A program made the position numbers and the translations under genes. The notes under the pieces are model-generated. The model saw only the letters and a program-made list of their open reading frames with translations, did no database searches and was not told where the DNA came from. From the NCBI GenBank assembly GCA_004557655.1, contig SFGJ01000007.1, forward strand, positions 1-64,000: a stretch of 64,000 nt of DNA, read 5' to 3'. The first letter of the stretch is position 1. The number at the start of each line of letters is the position of its first letter. Positions 6,944-15,001 of this stretch are shown in pieces. This DNA is from Clostridiales bacterium. Lineage in GTDB: Bacteria > Bacillota > Clostridia > Oscillospirales > Oscillospiraceae.

Positions 6944-9130
6944 TCAGCCGATGAGCTTGCCGATGAGGTCCACCAGATTGTAGTGATGGAACACGTAAAC
7001 CGCAACCAGGGAAACCGTGGACATGATCTTGATGAAGATGTCCAGGCAGGGGCCAACGGTGTCCTTCAGCGGATCACCCACGGTATCGCCCACGACAGCA
7101 GCGTCATGCGCGGGGGAACCCTTGCCGTGGCCCTCGATGGCACCGGTCTCAATGTACTTCTTGCCGTTATCCCATGCGCCGCCGGCGTTTCCAGTGAAGA
7201 TGGCCAGCATGATGGAGCAGACGGTGGAGCCAATGAGCAGGCCGCCCACAAACTCCGCGCCGAAGATAAATCCGCAGGCCACGGGCACGATGATAGCCAG
7301 CAGAGAGGGAACCTTCATCTCACCGATGGCACCCTTGGAAGAAATCTCAATGCACGTCTTGTAGTCGGGCTTTGCCGTGCCGTCCAGAATGCCGGGGATC
7401 TCCTTAAACTGACGGCGAACCTCATCCACCATCTTGCGGGCAGCCTTGGCCACGGCCTCGATGAGCATACCGGAGAACAGGAAGGGCAGAGCACCGCCCA
7501 CAATGGCGCCGGCCAGTGTCATGGGATCAATGAGGTTAAGGATCAGATCCGTACCGGCCTCGTTATAGGAGTACAGATAGGAGATCATCAGAGCCAGTGC
7601 GGCCAGAGCGCCGGAGCCTATGGCAAAGCCCTTGCCGATGGCAGCGGTGGTGTTGCCCACGGAGTCCAGCGTATCGGTGATCTCGCGGACCTCTGCGTCC
7701 AGCTCGGACATCTCGGCAATGCCGCCGGCATTATCGGAGATGGGGCCGTAGGTATCCACGGAAACGGTAGCGGTGACGAAGGACAGCATACCCATGGCAG
7801 CCATGGAAACACCGTACATACCGGCGATGTTATAGGCCAAGATAATGCCGCCGCCCAAGATAATACAGGGAGCCATGCAGGACTTCATACCCAGAGCCAG
7901 GCCTTGGGTGATGGTCAGAGCGGAACCCTCCAGGGAGGCACGGGCCAGACGCTTGGTGGGGTTATAGTCAGTAGAGGTGTAGAACTCGGCAAAGGCGCCG
8001 ATGATGACACCGGCGGCGATACCGATGGTGGCGGCGATCCAGGGAGAGAACATACCGGCGGAGAATCCCAGAGCGGAGGACAGGACAGCCCTATCCATAC
8101 CGCCGAAAATAAGGTAGGCCGCGCCCAGGCCCAGTACCATGGTAGTACCGGCAGAAACATAGGTGGCGCCGTTGAGATCCTTATGAGGATCCCGGGACAT
8201 CCCGGACTTAAAGAGCAGGGAAGCAATCCCTACGCAGCAGGCAATGAGGCCCACCGCGGCAAAAACCAGAGGGAAGAGAATGCACTTTTGCAGCAGATCA
8301 GTGGTCATGCCCAGATGCAGCGCCTGGGACTGGAGGAACATATGATAAGCCAAAATGATACCGGAGGAAATGGCACCCACATAGCTCTCCAGCAGATCGG
8401 AGCCAAGGCCGGCCACATCGCCCACATTATCGCCGACATTGTCGGCAATGGTAGCGGGATTGCGGGGATCATCCTCGGGGATATGTGCCTCGGTCTTGCC
8501 CACCAGGTCAGCGCCCATGTCAGCGGCCTTGGTATAGATGCCGCCGCCCACACGGTTGAACATAGCCACTATGGAGCAGCCCAGGGCATAGCCCGAGAGG
8601 GTCATGGTGAAGGGAATGAAATGCAGGCCCAGCAAATTCACATAGCTGGCCGAGGTCTCCTGCAGCTGGGACAGACCAAAGCCGAAGATCATATACACGA
8701 TGAACAGGCCCAGCAGAGCAAATCCGCCCACACACAGGCCCATGACGCTGCCGCCCTTGAAGGCTACCTTCACGGTCTTGCCGATGTCCCGGGTCTCACG
8801 GGCTCGGTTGGACACGCGCACATTGGCGTAGGTGGCGATCTTCATGCCCACGAAGCCGGCGCAGGCCGACATTCCGGCGCCGATGACCAGAGCGATGGCG
8901 GCGTGCCAGGTGGTGACAACGGCCATAATCACCGCTACGATGGCCACCACGACGACAAGCACCTTGTACTCATATCGTATAAAAGCACTGGCGCCCACAC
9001 GGATAGCCGATGCAATTTCACTCATTTTTTCCGTTCCCTCAGGCATTTTCTTCACACCCAGGAAGTTGAACAGGGCAAAAGCCAGGGCCAATACAGCGGC
9101 AAAAATGACCAGTAAAATCAGCAAGTTCAT
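6944..9130 (-). CDS. hppA: Membrane-bound ion-translocating pyrophosphatase, K+-stimulated type
   Basis: 728 aa integral membrane enzyme with about 16 hydrophobic segments. It hydrolyses PPi to pump Na+ and/or H+. The start MNLLILLV follows AAGGACG. The substrate site is the acidic loop GGGIYTKAADMGADLVGK followed by EDDPRNPATIADNVGDNVGD. The residue that separates K+-dependent from K+-independent enzymes is Ala here (GNTTAAIGKGFAIGSG, where K+-independent forms have Lys), which predicts K+ stimulation. Whether it moves Na+, H+ or both cannot be decided by eye. It allows energy recovery from biosynthetic PPi in an anaerobe. It is a single gene with its own terminator and a possible promoter at 9223-9251. 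Confidence 0.95.
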   Translation of the reverse strand: MNLLILLVIFAAVLALAFALFNFLGVKKMPEGTEKMSEIASAIRVGASAFIRYEYKVLVVVVAIVAVIMAVVTTWHAAIALVIGAGMSACAGFVGMKIATYANVRVSNRARETRDIGKTVKVAFKGGSVMGLCVGGFALLGLFIVYMIFGFGLSQLQETSASYVNLLGLHFIPFTMTLSGYALGCSIVAMFNRVGGGIYTKAADMGADLVGKTEAHIPEDDPRNPATIADNVGDNVGDVAGLGSDLLESYVGAISSGIILAYHMFLQSQALHLGMTTDLLQKCILFPLVFAAVGLIACCVGIASLLFKSGMSRDPHKDLNGATYVSAGTTMVLGLGAAYLIFGGMDRAVLSSALGFSAGMFSPWIAATIGIAAGVIIGAFAEFYTSTDYNPTKRLARASLEGSALTITQGLALGMKSCMAPCIILGGGIILAYNIAGMYGVSMAAMGMLSFVTATVSVDTYGPISDNAGGIAEMSELDAEVREITDTLDSVGNTTAAIGKGFAIGSGALAALALMISYLYSYNEAGTDLILNLIDPMTLAGAIVGGALPFLFSGMLIEAVAKAARKMVDEVRRQFKEIPGILDGTAKPDYKTCIEISSKGAIGEMKVPSLLAIIVPVACGFIFGAEFVGGLLIGSTVCSIMLAIFTGNAGGAWDNGKKYIETGAIEGHGKGSPAHDAAVVGDTVGDPLKDTVGPCLDIFIKIMSTVSLVAVYVFHHYNLVDLIGKLIG

Positions 9131-9222
9131 TTTTCTTTCCGTCCTTTTTCTCTTTTTTCGGAACCACCCAAAATTTGTGCAATTTGCATAAAAAGCTTTT
9201 GTGTATTCCAGAAGTTGCCATA

Positions 9223-9251
9223 ACACTAACACAAAAAACAATAATAGTCAA
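9223..9251 (-). promoter_or_regulatory. Candidate promoter of hppA
   Basis: On the minus strand TTGACT (9246-9251) and TAGTGT (9223-9228) are 17 bases apart, about 95 bases before the hppA start. The -10 box is a weak match. The rest of the 9131-9494 gap is AT-rich. It contains three copies of TTTTAGCC or its complement (9256-9313) and the pckA terminator, and I see no gene in it. Confidence 0.4.
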
Positions 9252-9439
9252 CCCTTTTTAGCCGTTTTTTCTTAAAATTTTTTAGCCTTTCAAAAAAAAT
9301 GAGTGGCTAAAATAATTTTATTTTAAGGAAATATATGCCGCATAAATCGGGTTTTGAATATTTTACGCAATTTTTACATATTCATTCGTTCTTTTTTTAT
9401 AGGGTTCTTCCCGCGGCGGGTCACTCGCGCCCGTCGGTC

Positions 9440-9471
9440 AAAAAAACAGGAGCCGGAAATCCGGCTCCTGT
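9440..9471 (-). terminator. Intrinsic terminator of pckA
   Basis: A perfect 11-bp stem (ACAGGAGCCGG / CCGGCTCCTGT, loop AAAT) with a run of T after it on the minus strand, about 25 bases past the pckA stop. Confidence 0.85.
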
Positions 9472-9494
9472 CTATCGTGTACAATCAGCTTTCT

Positions 9495-11096
9495 TTATGC
9501 CTTGGGACCGGCGGCTACCAGGGCCTTGCCGTGTTCGTTGGACTCGTACTTGGCGAAGTTCTTCACGAAGCGGCCGGCCAGATCCTTAGCCTTCTCCTCC
9601 CACTGGGAAGCGTCGGCATAGGTGTCACGAGGATCCAGAATAGCGGGATCCACACCGGGCAGAGCCGTGGGCACCTCAAAGTTGAAATGAGGAATGGTCT
9701 TGGTGGGGGCCTCGTTGATGGCTCCGCTGAGGATGGCGTCAATGATGCCGCGGGTGTCCTTGATGGAGATGCGCTTGCCGGTGCCGTTCCAGCCGGTGTT
9801 CACCAGGTAAGCCTTGGCGCCGCTCATCTCCATTCTCTTCACCAGCTCCTCGGCGTACTTGGTGGGATGCAGCTCCAGGAACGCCTGGCCGAAACAGGCG
9901 GAGAAAGTGGGGGTAGGCTCGGTAATGCCGCGCTCGGTGCCGGCCAGCTTGGCGGTAAAGCCGGAGAGGAAGTAATACTGGGTCTGCTCCGGGGTCAGAA
10001 TGGACACAGGAGGCAGCACGCCGAAAGCGTCGGCGGACAGGAAGATCACATTCTTTGCGGCAGGTGCGGCGGAAACAGGACGCACGATGTTGCTGATGTG
10101 GTTGATGGGATAGGAAACACGGGTATTCTCGGTGACGGACTTGTCATCGAAATCGATCTTGCCGTCCGCGTCCACAGTGACGTTCTCCAGCAGGGCATCA
10201 CGGCGAATGGCGTTGTAGATGTCAGGCTCGGAATCCTTGTCCAGATTGATGACCTTGGCATAGCAGCCGCCCTCGAAGTTGAACACGCCGTTATCGTCCC
10301 AGCCGTGCTCGTCATCACCGATGAGCAGGCGCTTGGGATCGGTGGACAGAGTGGTCTTGCCGGTGCCGGACAGGCCGAAGAAGATGGCGGTGTTCTCGCC
10401 GTTCATGTCGGTGTTGGCGGAGCAGTGCATGGAGGCGATGCCCTTGAGGGGCAGGTAGTAGTTCATCATGGAGAACATACCCTTCTTCATCTCGCCGCCG
10501 TACCAGGTGTTGATGATGACCTGCTCGCGGGAGGTGATGTTGAAGGCCACGCAGGTCTCGGAGTTGAGGCCCAGCTCCTTGTAATTCTCCACCTTAGCCT
10601 TGGATGCGTTGTATACCACGAAGTCAGGCTCGAAGCTCTTCAGCTCCTCCTCGGAGGGCTGGATGAACATATTTTTAATAAAGTGAGCCTGCCATGCCAC
10701 CTCAACAATGAAGCGGACAGCCATGCGGGTATCTTTATTTGCGCCGCAAAATGCGTCCACTACGAACAACCGCTTGTTGCACAGCTCGCTGACGGCCAGC
10801 TTCTTCACCTGCGCCCAGACATCCTCGCTCATGGGATGGTTGTCATTCTTATATCCCTCGCTGGTCCACCAAACGGTGTCCTTGGAGTTCTCGTCCATGA
10901 CAATGTACTTGTCCTTGGGGGAACGACCGGTATAGATGCCGGTCATCACATTCACGGCGCCCAGCTCCGTGACCTGACCCACCTCGTAGCCAGTCAGCCC
11001 AGCCTTGGTCTCTTCTGCGAACAGAGCCTCATAAGAGGGATTGTGGACGATCTCGGTAGTACCGGAGATGCCGTATTTGCTCAGATCAATGGCCAT
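9495..11096 (-). CDS. pckA: Phosphoenolpyruvate carboxykinase (ATP)
   Basis: 533 aa cytoplasmic enzyme interconverting oxaloacetate plus ATP with PEP, CO2 and ADP. In fermenting gut Clostridia it can run in the CO2-fixing, ATP-yielding direction. The start MAIDLSKYG follows AAAAGGAGC. Motifs of the ATP-type family are visible: substrate-binding GIYTGRSPKDKYIV, the P-loop FFGLSGTGKTTLS, the metal site LIGDDEHGW, and ENTRVSYPI. Length is typical. It is monocistronic, with a good extended -10 promoter upstream and a terminator downstream. A 12-bp inverted repeat lies in the upstream region shared with the HTH gene. Confidence 0.97.
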   Translation of the reverse strand: MAIDLSKYGISGTTEIVHNPSYEALFAEETKAGLTGYEVGQVTELGAVNVMTGIYTGRSPKDKYIVMDENSKDTVWWTSEGYKNDNHPMSEDVWAQVKKLAVSELCNKRLFVVDAFCGANKDTRMAVRFIVEVAWQAHFIKNMFIQPSEEELKSFEPDFVVYNASKAKVENYKELGLNSETCVAFNITSREQVIINTWYGGEMKKGMFSMMNYYLPLKGIASMHCSANTDMNGENTAIFFGLSGTGKTTLSTDPKRLLIGDDEHGWDDNGVFNFEGGCYAKVINLDKDSEPDIYNAIRRDALLENVTVDADGKIDFDDKSVTENTRVSYPINHISNIVRPVSAAPAAKNVIFLSADAFGVLPPVSILTPEQTQYYFLSGFTAKLAGTERGITEPTPTFSACFGQAFLELHPTKYAEELVKRMEMSGAKAYLVNTGWNGTGKRISIKDTRGIIDAILSGAINEAPTKTIPHFNFEVPTALPGVDPAILDPRDTYADASQWEEKAKDLAGRFVKNFAKYESNEHGKALVAAGPKA

Positions 11097-11140
11097 AATA
11101 ATTGCTCCTTTTCGTATAATTTAATACGGGAATCGTTTGG

Positions 11141-11262
11141 AATAAACATACTCCCATTATTTTATTATCTGCATTATACCACAGTAAAATCAAATAATCC
11201 ATTGGTCAACTCCACTAAAATTGCAAAAAATTTTAGCTATCCTAACAAAAAGTATGTTTATT
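11141..11262. repeat. 12-bp inverted repeat between pckA and the HTH gene
   Basis: AATAAACATACT at 11141-11152 is the exact reverse complement of AGTATGTTTATT at 11251-11262. The two arms flank the pckA promoter, which suggests an operator pair rather than an RNA hairpin, since the loop would be 98 bases. Confidence 0.4.
11173..11201 (-). promoter_or_regulatory. Extended -10 promoter of pckA
   Basis: On the minus strand TGGATT (11196-11201), 17 bases, then TATAAT (11173-11178) preceded by TGG (extended -10). It lies about 75 bases before the pckA start codon. Confidence 0.6.
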
Positions 11263-11349
11263 GGATAACAGAGATAAAATTTGCATTACAATGTGTGGAT
11301 TTCCTTTCTGCTCCATTGACATTTGCGGGATTGCTGATACAATAAAGGC

Positions 11350-11694
11350 ATGAATGATATGATTTTCAAAATGACCGTCCGCCTCTATGCGGAGGACAAT
11401 AAGATATTCGGGCCGGGGATCGCGCAGCTTCTGCACCGGGTCCGGGAATTTCATTCCCTGCGGGCGGCTGCCTTGTCCATGAATATGGCCTACTCCAAAG
11501 CCTGGACGGTGCTGCGCGCCGCCGAGGAGCATCTGGGCTTTAAGCTGCTGCACACCTCCACCGGCGGAAAGGGCGGCGGCGGCGCCGTACTGACGGAGGA
11601 GGGTGAAAAGCTCCTGCAGAGGTATGACGAGTTGTGCCGCAGGCTCCAGGCATACGGGCAGCAGCAGTATGAGGAACTGTTTTTGAGAAATTGA
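11350..11694 (+). CDS. Winged HTH regulator, ModE N-terminal/LysR type
   Basis: 114 aa, consisting only of a DNA-binding domain. The pattern FGPGIAQLLHRVREFHSLRAAALSMNMAYSKAWTVL, read in short pieces, is the winged helix of ModE-type regulators: a recognition helix with MAYSKAW and then a wing rich in Gly (GGKGGGGAVLTEEG). Full ModE proteins carry C-terminal molybdate-binding domains that are absent here. Such short forms are common in Firmicutes and their ligand is usually unknown. The gene is divergent from pckA and ends with a terminator. Molybdate-related control would fit the Mo-hydroxylase maturation genes 10 kb away, but this is speculation. Confidence 0.75.
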   Translation: MNDMIFKMTVRLYAEDNKIFGPGIAQLLHRVREFHSLRAAALSMNMAYSKAWTVLRAAEEHLGFKLLHTSTGGKGGGGAVLTEEGEKLLQRYDELCRRLQAYGQQQYEELFLRN

Positions 11695-11700
11695 TAGGAG

Positions 11701-11730
11701 AGCGGAGGCAGCAGCCTCCGCTTTTCTCTT
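11701..11730 (+). terminator. Intrinsic terminator of the HTH gene
   Basis: An 8-bp GC stem (GCGGAGGC / GCCTCCGC, loop AGCA) followed by TTTTCTCTT, seven bases past the stop. Confidence 0.8.
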
Positions 11731-11826
11731 GAAAATATGGGAGAATACAGTCCGGAGCCTCCACATAAACGGAACATTGCATACAAATATTCAAATTAAA
11801 CGCCGCATTATTGTACAATATGACCG

Positions 11827-11855
11827 TTGACTTTAGGGGTTTAAAGTTCTATATT
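11827..11855 (+). promoter_or_regulatory. Promoter of the leader peptide and ABC transporter operon
   Basis: TTGACT (11827-11832), 17 bases, TATATT (11850-11855). A start near 11,862 would give a transcript leader of about 270 bases before the first transporter gene, room for the leader peptide and attenuator. Confidence 0.65.
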
Positions 11856-11906
11856 ATCCCCATCGAAAGAAATTACAGCCGTCCATCGGCAGAAAGGAGC
11901 CCCGAT

Positions 11907-12032
11907 ATGCGCACCTCTGTTTCTTCCAACCCCATTATCTCCCGTCGGGGCTACTATTACGGCTTTATGGCTCGCTATTTTGCGGGTTATTTTTGCTGCA
12001 GCAAAAACTTAAAGCCGTCCGTATTGCGATAG
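11907..12032 (+). CDS. Tyr/Phe-rich leader peptide (transcription attenuation)
   Basis: A 41-codon frame starting at ATG 11907 behind a strong AAAGGAG site, ending at TAG 12030-12032. Its middle reads RRGYYYGFMARYFAGYFCC: five Tyr and three Phe within 17 residues. The next gene is separated by an intrinsic terminator at 12060-12099. The RNA can also form competing pairs: AGCCCCGA (11898-11905, overlapping the ribosome-binding site) with TCGGGGCT (11945-11952), and ACGGCTTTA (11959-11967) with TAAAGCCGT (12010-12018). This is the layout of amino-acid biosynthesis and transport attenuators, with ribosome stalling at Tyr/Phe codons as the likely signal. The call is an inference from layout and composition. 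Confidence 0.7.
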   Translation: MRTSVSSNPIISRRGYYYGFMARYFAGYFCCSKNLKPSVLR

Positions 12033-12059
12033 AGTTCTCGTTCTTTTCACCTCGTTAAG

Positions 12060-12099
12060 AAAAGGCCGCTCTGTATTCGGACAGGGCGGCCTCTTTTTA
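12060..12099 (+). terminator. Attenuator terminator before the ABC transporter
   Basis: A 12-bp stem (AGGCCGCTCTGT / ACAGGGCGGCCT, one mismatch or wobble, loop ATTCGG) followed by CTTTTTAT. It lies 27 bases after the leader peptide stop and 34 bases before the substrate-binding protein gene. I could not settle which upstream segment acts as antiterminator. Confidence 0.8.
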
Positions 12100-12133
12100 T
12101 ACAAACAACAAAAGTGTAAAGGAGCAAAACAGT

Positions 12134-13096
12134 ATGAAAAAGTTTATGACACTGATTCTCGCGCTGGCCATGGCTCTGACTATGGTTGCCTGCGGCAGCA
12201 AAAAAGAAGACGAACAGGTTTTCACCGTTGGCGTTGTGCAGCTGGTACAGCATGAAGCGCTGGACGCCGCCACCCAAGGCTTTACCGATGCTTTGAAGGA
12301 AGCTCTGGGCGACAAGGTCAATGTGGTGGTGAAGAACGCCTCCAACGATCCCCAAACCTGCACCACCATCGTCAATGGATTCCTGGCTGACAAGGTAGAC
12401 CTGATCATGGCCAATGCCACCCCGGCCCTGCAGGCCGCAGCCGCCGCTACCAACACCGTGCCTATTCTGGGCACCTCTGTCACCGATTACGCCTCCGCTC
12501 TGGAGATCGACAACTGGAGCGGCACCGTAGGCGGCAATATCTCCGGTACCTCCGATCTGGCTCCCCTGTATCAGCAGGCCGCCATGCTGCAGGAACTGTT
12601 CCCCAACGCCAAGAAGGTTGGTCTTCTGTTCTGCTCCAGCGAGGCCAACAGCAAATACCAGGTCGATGAGGTGACCAAGCTGCTCACCGCCGCCGGTCTC
12701 ACCTGCACCGAGTTCTCCTTCACCGACAGCAACGATGTGTCCTCTGTGACCCAGTCCGCCTGCGACAATTCTGATGTGATCTTTATCCCCACCGATAACA
12801 CCGCTGCCTCTAACACGGAGGCCATTGCCAATGTGGTGCTGGCATCCAATACCCCTGTCATCGCCGGCGAGTCCGGTCTGTGCAAGGGCTGCGGAGTAGC
12901 TACCCTGTCCATTGACTACTACGAGCTGGGCAAGATCACCGGCCAGATGGCCGCCGATGTGCTCACCGGTAAGGCTGACATCAGCACTCTGGCTGTGAAG
13001 ACCGCTCCTACCTCCACCAAGCAGGCCAACATGGCCAACTGCCAGAAGCTGGGCATCACCGTTCCCGCTGAGTACACCGCTCTGGCTACCGAGTAA
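12134..13096 (+). CDS. ABC transporter substrate-binding lipoprotein, TrpX/YtlA-like
   Basis: 320 aa secreted lipoprotein. The start follows AAAGGAG. The signal peptide MKKFMTLILALAMALTMVAC ends with a lipobox Cys at position 20. The mature part has the periplasmic-binding fold of the ABC_sub_bind family (VGVVQLVQHEALDAATQGF, LIMANATPALQAAA, VPILGTSVTDYA, KKVGLLFCSSEANSKYQV). In streptococci a member of this family (TrpX) imports tryptophan. Here the Tyr/Phe-rich leader peptide suggests tyrosine or phenylalanine. A hairpin without T tract (13113-13137) follows, often seen after binding-protein genes to stabilise their mRNA. Confidence 0.85.
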   Translation: MKKFMTLILALAMALTMVACGSKKEDEQVFTVGVVQLVQHEALDAATQGFTDALKEALGDKVNVVVKNASNDPQTCTTIVNGFLADKVDLIMANATPALQAAAAATNTVPILGTSVTDYASALEIDNWSGTVGGNISGTSDLAPLYQQAAMLQELFPNAKKVGLLFCSSEANSKYQVDEVTKLLTAAGLTCTEFSFTDSNDVSSVTQSACDNSDVIFIPTDNTAASNTEAIANVVLASNTPVIAGESGLCKGCGVATLSIDYYELGKITGQMAADVLTGKADISTLAVKTAPTSTKQANMANCQKLGITVPAEYTALATE

Positions 13097-13112
13097 GCAA
13101 GCAAAAAGCATC

Positions 13113-13137
13113 GGGAGGGGGACCCAGTTCCCCTCCC
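13113..13137 (+). other. Intercistronic hairpin
   Basis: GGGAGGGGGA pairs with TTCCCCTCCC over a 5-base loop; there is no T tract. It is probably an mRNA stabiliser or processing site between the binding protein and permease genes, allowing more binding protein than membrane components. Confidence 0.45.
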
Positions 13138-13187
13138 CCATGATATAAGCTGCCCATGAGAGGGTAGTCGTTTGAGGAGAATAGAAA

Positions 13188-14108
13188 ATGGCATTCCTTA
13201 CTTCACTAATGAACGCACTGCCCGGTGCGGCGGCGCAGGGCCTTATATGGGGCATAATGGCCATCGGCGTATACATCACCTTCCGGGTGCTGGATGTGGC
13301 TGACCTGACCGTGGACGGCTCCATCGCCACCGGCGGCGCCGTGGCTGTAATGCTGATCCGGGGCGGCCTGAACTGTTGGCTGGCTCTGCTGTGTGCTTTC
13401 CTCGCCGGTCTGCTGGCGGGATTCATTACGGGACTGTTCCATACCAAGTGCGGCATACCCGCCATTCTGGCCGGTATTCTCACACAGCTTGCCCTGTACT
13501 CCGTGAATCTGCGGATCATGGGCAGCAAGGCCAATCAAGCTGTGGGCGTGGACAAGTATCACCTGGCGGTATCCCAGCGGTATGTGCGGGAGCTGACGCT
13601 CAGCAATCCCCTGCCGGTGCTGCTCCTCATGGTTGTGATCGTTGTGATCGCTCTGTACTGGTTCTTCGGCACGGAGCGGGGCTGCTCCATCCGGGCCACC
13701 GGCGCCAACGCCAACATGGCCCGGGCGCAGGGCATCAACACGAACGCCGATGTCGTACTGGGTCTGATGCTCTCAAACGGTCTGGTGGCCCTGTCCGGCG
13801 GTCTGCTGGCTCAGTTTCAGGGCGCAGCGGATGTGGGTATGGGCCGGGGCGCCATTGTCATCGGTCTGGCAGCCGTTATCATCAGTGAAGTGACCTTCGG
13901 CAAAATATTCCGCAATTTCGGACTGAAGATGTTTGCCGTAGCTCTGGGCGCCGTGATCTACTACTTTGTGCTGCAGATCGTACTGCAGCTGGGCCTGAAC
14001 ACCAACGACCTGAAGCTGATCTCTGCTCTGATCGTGGCCATATTCCTGTCCGTTCCATACTGGAAGGAGAAGCTGATCCACAAGAAAGGAGGCATGCGCC
14101 ATGCTTGA
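13188..14108 (+). CDS. ABC transporter permease, TrpY-like
   Basis: 306 aa membrane protein with about eight hydrophobic segments, of the branched-chain/sugar permease superfamily (BPD_transp_2). Visible features are the first-helix region GAAAQGLIWGIMAIGVYITFR in pieces, the loop VADLTVDGSIATGGA typical of this subfamily, and the cytoplasmic EAA-like loop RATGANANMARAQGIN. A GAGGAG site precedes the ATG. The gene overlaps the ATPase gene by 8 bases, so the two are translationally coupled. Confidence 0.88.
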   Translation: MAFLTSLMNALPGAAAQGLIWGIMAIGVYITFRVLDVADLTVDGSIATGGAVAVMLIRGGLNCWLALLCAFLAGLLAGFITGLFHTKCGIPAILAGILTQLALYSVNLRIMGSKANQAVGVDKYHLAVSQRYVRELTLSNPLPVLLLMVVIVVIALYWFFGTERGCSIRATGANANMARAQGINTNADVVLGLMLSNGLVALSGGLLAQFQGAADVGMGRGAIVIGLAAVIISEVTFGKIFRNFGLKMFAVALGAVIYYFVLQIVLQLGLNTNDLKLISALIVAIFLSVPYWKEKLIHKKGGMRHA

Positions 14109-14895
14109 GCTGAAGAATATCTCCAAGACCTTCTTTCCCGGCACCATCCATGAAAAGACGGCACTGGACAATCTGAGCCTGACGCTGCAGGAGGGCGATT
14201 TCGTCACCGTCATCGGCGGCAACGGGGCGGGAAAATCCACCATGCTCAACGCCATTGCGGGCACCTTCGCCGTGGACAGCGGTTCCATCCTCATCGACGG
14301 AAAAGACGTGACACGGCTGCCCGAATACAAGCGTGCCTCCCTGCTGGGCCGCGTGTTTCAGGATCCCATGATGGGCACGGCTCCCTCCATGCAGATCCAG
14401 GAAAATCTGGCCCTGGCCGCCCGCAGAGGAAAGCACCGGGGTCTGAAATGGGGCATCTCGCAGCAAGAGCAGGAGGTATACTTCCGGAGGCTGAAGGACC
14501 TGGACCTTGGTCTGGAGGGACGGATGAAGGCCAAGGTGGGTCTGCTCTCCGGCGGACAGCGGCAGGCACTGACGCTGCTGATGGCGGCGCTGCAAAAGCC
14601 CAAGCTGCTGCTTTTGGACGAGCACACCGCCGCTCTGGATCCCCGCACAGCGGCCAAGGTACTGGAGCTCAGCGACAAGATCGTGGAGGAAAACCATCTG
14701 ACCACCTTGATGATCACCCACAACATGAAGGACGCCATTGCCCACGGCAACCGGCTCATCATGATGGACGCAGGCCATATTGTGCTGGACATATCCGGGG
14801 AAGAAAAGAAAAAGCTGACGGTTTCCGACCTGCTGACTCTGTTCAGCAAGGTCAGCGGCACAGAGGCAAATGACGATAAACTGCTTCTTTCCTGA
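14101..14895 (+). CDS. ABC transporter ATP-binding protein, TrpZ-like
   Basis: 264 aa cytoplasmic ATPase. Walker A is GGNGAGKST (residue about 40), the Q loop is in RVFQDPMMG, the signature is LLSGGQRQALTLLMA, Walker B is LLLLDEHTAALDP, and the switch His is in MITHNM. The ATG lies inside the end of the permease gene behind AAAGGAGG. With the two genes before it, it completes an importer controlled by the upstream attenuator. Confidence 0.92.
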   Translation: MLELKNISKTFFPGTIHEKTALDNLSLTLQEGDFVTVIGGNGAGKSTMLNAIAGTFAVDSGSILIDGKDVTRLPEYKRASLLGRVFQDPMMGTAPSMQIQENLALAARRGKHRGLKWGISQQEQEVYFRRLKDLDLGLEGRMKAKVGLLSGGQRQALTLLMAALQKPKLLLLDEHTAALDPRTAAKVLELSDKIVEENHLTTLMITHNMKDAIAHGNRLIMMDAGHIVLDISGEEKKKLTVSDLLTLFSKVSGTEANDDKLLLS

Positions 14896-14942
14896 CAATA
14901 AACTGATATTGTACCGAAAAATTTGGTTTACCTTTCTTAAGC

Positions 14943-14982
14943 AGAAAACGGGCAAACACGGCTGCCGTGTCTGTCCGTTTTC
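14943..14982 (+). terminator. Hairpin after the ABC transporter operon
   Basis: Two nested stems (AGAAAACGG with CCGTTTTCT, and ACACGG with CCGTGT) lie between convergent genes. The T tract is inside the stem rather than after it, so termination strength is unclear. Confidence 0.45.
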
Positions 14983-15001
14983 TGTGTGATGGCGTATGCA
15001 C

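Noticed and set aside
6755..9115. Very long plus-strand frame (786 codons) opposite hppA
   Set aside because: Antisense shadow of a GC-rich gene: composition full of His, Gly and Gln, no ribosome-binding site, and the minus strand encodes a clear pyrophosphatase.
9354..11345. Long plus-strand frame opposite pckA
   Set aside because: Same cause; the minus strand has all PEP carboxykinase motifs with terminator and promoter.
11811..11906. Earlier start (11811) for the leader frame
   Set aside because: No ribosome-binding site, and it would lie before the promoter -10 box; ATG 11907 has a strong site.
12047..13534. Long minus-strand frame opposite the TrpX-like lipoprotein gene
   Set aside because: Covers the attenuator terminator and a lipoprotein gene with signal peptide; no ribosome-binding site and unnatural composition.
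14943..14982. T-box or riboswitch after the ABC transporter
   Set aside because: Only nested simple stems between two converging genes; no conserved RNA motif.
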